A DNA stretch of 64,000 nucleotides, from positions 18,250,176 through 18,314,175 of the forward strand of contig NC_136016.1 of NCBI RefSeq assembly GCF_048128805.1, given 5' to 3'. The notes under the pieces were generated by a model. It was not told the origin of the DNA, searched no databases, and was given only the letters and a program-made list of their open reading frames with translations. Positions 61,599 to 64,000 of the stretch are shown one piece after another. A program made the translations under genes and the position numbers. Each line of letters starts with the position of its first letter. Position 1 is the stretch's first letter. The stretch comes from Centroberyx gerrardi (lineage: Eukaryota > Chordata > Actinopteri > Beryciformes > Berycidae).

Positions 61599-64000
61599 AT
61601 GGAGGCCACTGACCATGCTACAGAGGGAGACCCTCTGAAGAGGGGAGAGGATGGGAGTGGAACAGCACCGTCACCCACAGAGCTGAAGAAGAAGAGCTGT
61701 AAGGAAGGCTTGGGTTTTGCCAGAATGTCCCACTGGCGAACTGCAGTCTTCTTTTTCTCCCTGTTCCTCTGCCTCACCATAGTGTTTGCCTTCTCCTTCA
61801 TCATCCCCTGTCCCGTCAGACCACAGTATCTCAGTGCCTGGAACAGGACTTTCCCCCAAGCAGGTGAGGACAACTCTGTGCTTTGCTCTGCTTGCTAGTG
61901 GTTTAACTGAGGGACTAACTACTTTCTCCTTCTCCACTACAGCCACCTATGATTTTCTAGCCATCGAAGATGCAAATAAAGACAAGGTGATGGATGTCCT
62001 GTTTGTCCTCAAGGACGAGGAAGGCAGTCAGAATAATACATGTGCTAATGCGGGTATGAAAATATAATGTATTGATCCCGAGTTGGATTGCAGACCAAAT
62101 AATTTGTTGTGTATTAAGGTTGTTGTGCGTAATTCGGGTCCACCGTGTGTTTTCCAGGTCTGCCGTCGCCGTGTGTGTTTGTGTTTGCAGTGGATGGGAC
62201 AGATGGAGAAACACTGTGGGAGCGTCCACTGCTCCCAGAGTTCCACTGGGCCCAGTGCGGTCTGGACAGAGAGACAGAGAAGGACTGGGACTGTCTGCTG
62301 TCCCACTCTGACCAGCTCACAGCCATCGACAAATACACTGGTTAGTGACTCCTTCTACCTCCCCCTGTTATGTATTCTGCAAATGATTCCACCACATTTC
62401 CATCAAGTATTTATAATGTTGCAATACATCATTCAAATGTATGTAGTCATAACACGAACAATAATAGTGAAGCTATTTTCTACATGGCAAGTAATGAATT
62501 CAGTTCTTTTCGTCCATCTGTAATTTTTAGATGTGACAACTTCCTCCCTTTCCAGTGAAACATATCACATATATCACCATGCATAAATGCTGCCAGCCTC
62601 AGCACAATTTAACAAAGTAATGGGTCTCTAGTGATTTTTCAAATCCTGTGGGTGGGGAAGCTTTCACTTCGTGAGAGGCTATTGAGTAGGCACTGTGGTA
62701 AAAACACCTCTAATTTGTAAATTACCTCTTCAAAGCAACACAAAGCACTTTTAATGTTTTGTAACTTTGATTTTTACATTTATTAAATGAAAAAAACGTG
62801 AAAATGTCAGGTTTGGCAATAAGTTACCCCCGAACAGTTCCAACAATGTTTTAGGGCTGCTGGTCCCATCTGAATTATTAACTGTTCACAACACAGTTGT
62901 ATAAGATGGTACTGAGGGAGTGAACAGTGAGATGTATTTGTTTTTACATTTTCTCAAAACTGTTGGTCCACATCATATGAATTATGAATTTTCAATGTCT
63001 GAGATGGCTATTTAGAAAATTCCTTAACATAATAATCATAAACCAAATAACTGCAGCAGAGAGGTGATAAAGTAGTGCATGAAGGAGGCTCGTTCTGTTT
63101 ACAACATTGAGTCTGCATTATCATACATATTTAACTGAAAGTAAAGGATAACAACATATTTTAGTAGACACCAAAATAAACAATGCTGTGCAGTATCTTA
63201 ACTGTACATCTAACTGTATCAAGTAGAGGTATAGCAGGGATATAAATCATTGTGAACATAAAGGAAATAAGCTATTGCCTACAGCCCTTTTGCGTCATCC
63301 TTGAGTATCTAAATTATAAGCCTGATTCCAGCAGGACCTGATGCACAAGGCTTTTTAAATTGTCAAATCTAATCAAAGGGGAGATAAAGGTGCCAGGAAA
63401 GCTTTCCTGGAATAATTTATGGTGTGCTTTGTGAATGCATGCACCATATTAAATGTATGCCATATTGTTCCAGTAGAGTTGTCCTGCATTTCACAGGCTG
63501 CCTTTGTTCCATTTGTTTGTCTTTGACTGTCGAGATAAGAAACCATTGTTTGCTGAAGTTTTACCTACTTTAAAGGTCCCATATTTTACTTTTTTTTTAA
63601 TTTTTTTTTTAGCAATTTAACACAGTTCGCTGTGGCCTTTAAAAAAAAAAACATTTGTGAAGTGTATAGCAAAAAAACCCCACCTAAATCCAGTTTAGTT
63701 TTTTGTAGTGTGTGTTCCAGCCTCTCAGTGCCACTATTGTAAAGAACAGGCTGCTGATGAACAGGCATTGATTGAATTGAATATCCAATTTCCCTTTTTC
63801 TCAGCCATTAGATACAATGACAAAATGCTTACATGTGGAAGGGCAAGGAAAAAGCAGTTTTGTACAATATGGGACCTTTAAGATTAAATAAACTCAGTCA
63901 AATTCAGTGTCCTGTTGTGCTGTCTGTGTTTCTATAGGTGTTGTCAGGTGGCAGCAGCCTCATCCTCCTGGTTTGCGCAGCACTGTGCCTGTTCTTAGTG
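61599..64000 (+). CDS. fam234a: FAM234A (ITFG3), N-terminal part, truncated by the window end
   Basis: Coding exons 61599-61863, 61943-62053, 62158-62340 and 63938 to beyond the window. Phases are consistent (88 codons plus 1; 2+36+1; 2+60+1). The start MEATDHATEGDPLKRGEDG lies in the second exon, after the acceptor CAAGCAG. A cytosolic N-tail of about 47 residues is followed by one membrane segment (about 48-69, TAVFFFSLFLCLTIVFAFSF), so type II topology. The start of an FG-GAP/beta-propeller ectodomain follows (YDFLAIEDANKDKVMDVLF, FAVDGTDGETLWERPL, VVRWQQPHPPGL). LUC7L is its head-to-head neighbour in human 16p13.3, as here. The biochemical role of the family is poorly known. Confidence 0.9.

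Overview
The window is a stretch of a ray-finned (teleost) fish chromosome. This is inferred from small-exon, GT-AG-spliced vertebrate genes with short introns, abundant (CA/TG)n runs, and Tc1/mariner-, hAT-like and other short inverted-repeat elements of the kind common in fish. I rebuilt six genes exon by exon by hand. Five join into full reading frames without gaps, and the sixth runs off the right edge.

Left block (about 0.8-32.6 kb, all on the minus strand): slc17a7 (vesicular glutamate transporter VGLUT1; 13 coding exons, 582 aa); a small single-pass membrane protein gene of 184 aa that I interpret as a short fish relative of mammalian GFY; and slc6a16 (NTT5-type SLC6 transporter; 11 coding exons, 664 aa). 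Human SLC17A7, GFY and SLC6A16 lie near each other on 19q13.33, so this block is conserved synteny. A tRNA-Cys(GCA)-like sequence lies on the same strand inside a slc17a7 intron. Decayed tandem copies of single exons lie 3' of both the GFY-like gene and slc6a16.

Middle block (about 36.7-51.6 kb, plus strand): eps8l1, an EPS8-family actin/Rac signalling adaptor with PTB, SH3 and C-terminal SAM-like regions (18 coding exons, 662 aa). Its introns hold short inverted-repeat elements, a fossil Tc1-like transposase and several microsatellites placed directly at splice sites.

Right block (about 51.6-64 kb): luc7l (minus; U1 snRNP-associated splicing factor, 10 coding exons, 366 aa) converges on eps8l1, with the two poly(A) signals about 20 bp apart. 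It diverges from fam234a (plus; first four coding exons, truncated by the window end) over a shared promoter region. LUC7L-FAM234A is the human 16p13.3 neighbourhood, so the window joins blocks that are on chromosomes 19 and 16 in people.

The genes do not form one pathway: two are brain-type transporters, one a cytoskeletal adaptor, one a splicing factor and one a membrane beta-propeller protein. I see no bacterial-style system, CRISPR array or virus-derived gene. The most unusual material is structural: exon-sized segmental copies, a three-copy inverted-repeat element with two copies ending next to splice donors, UG/CA repeats replacing or abutting splice signals, and a tRNA joined to a LINE-like tail.
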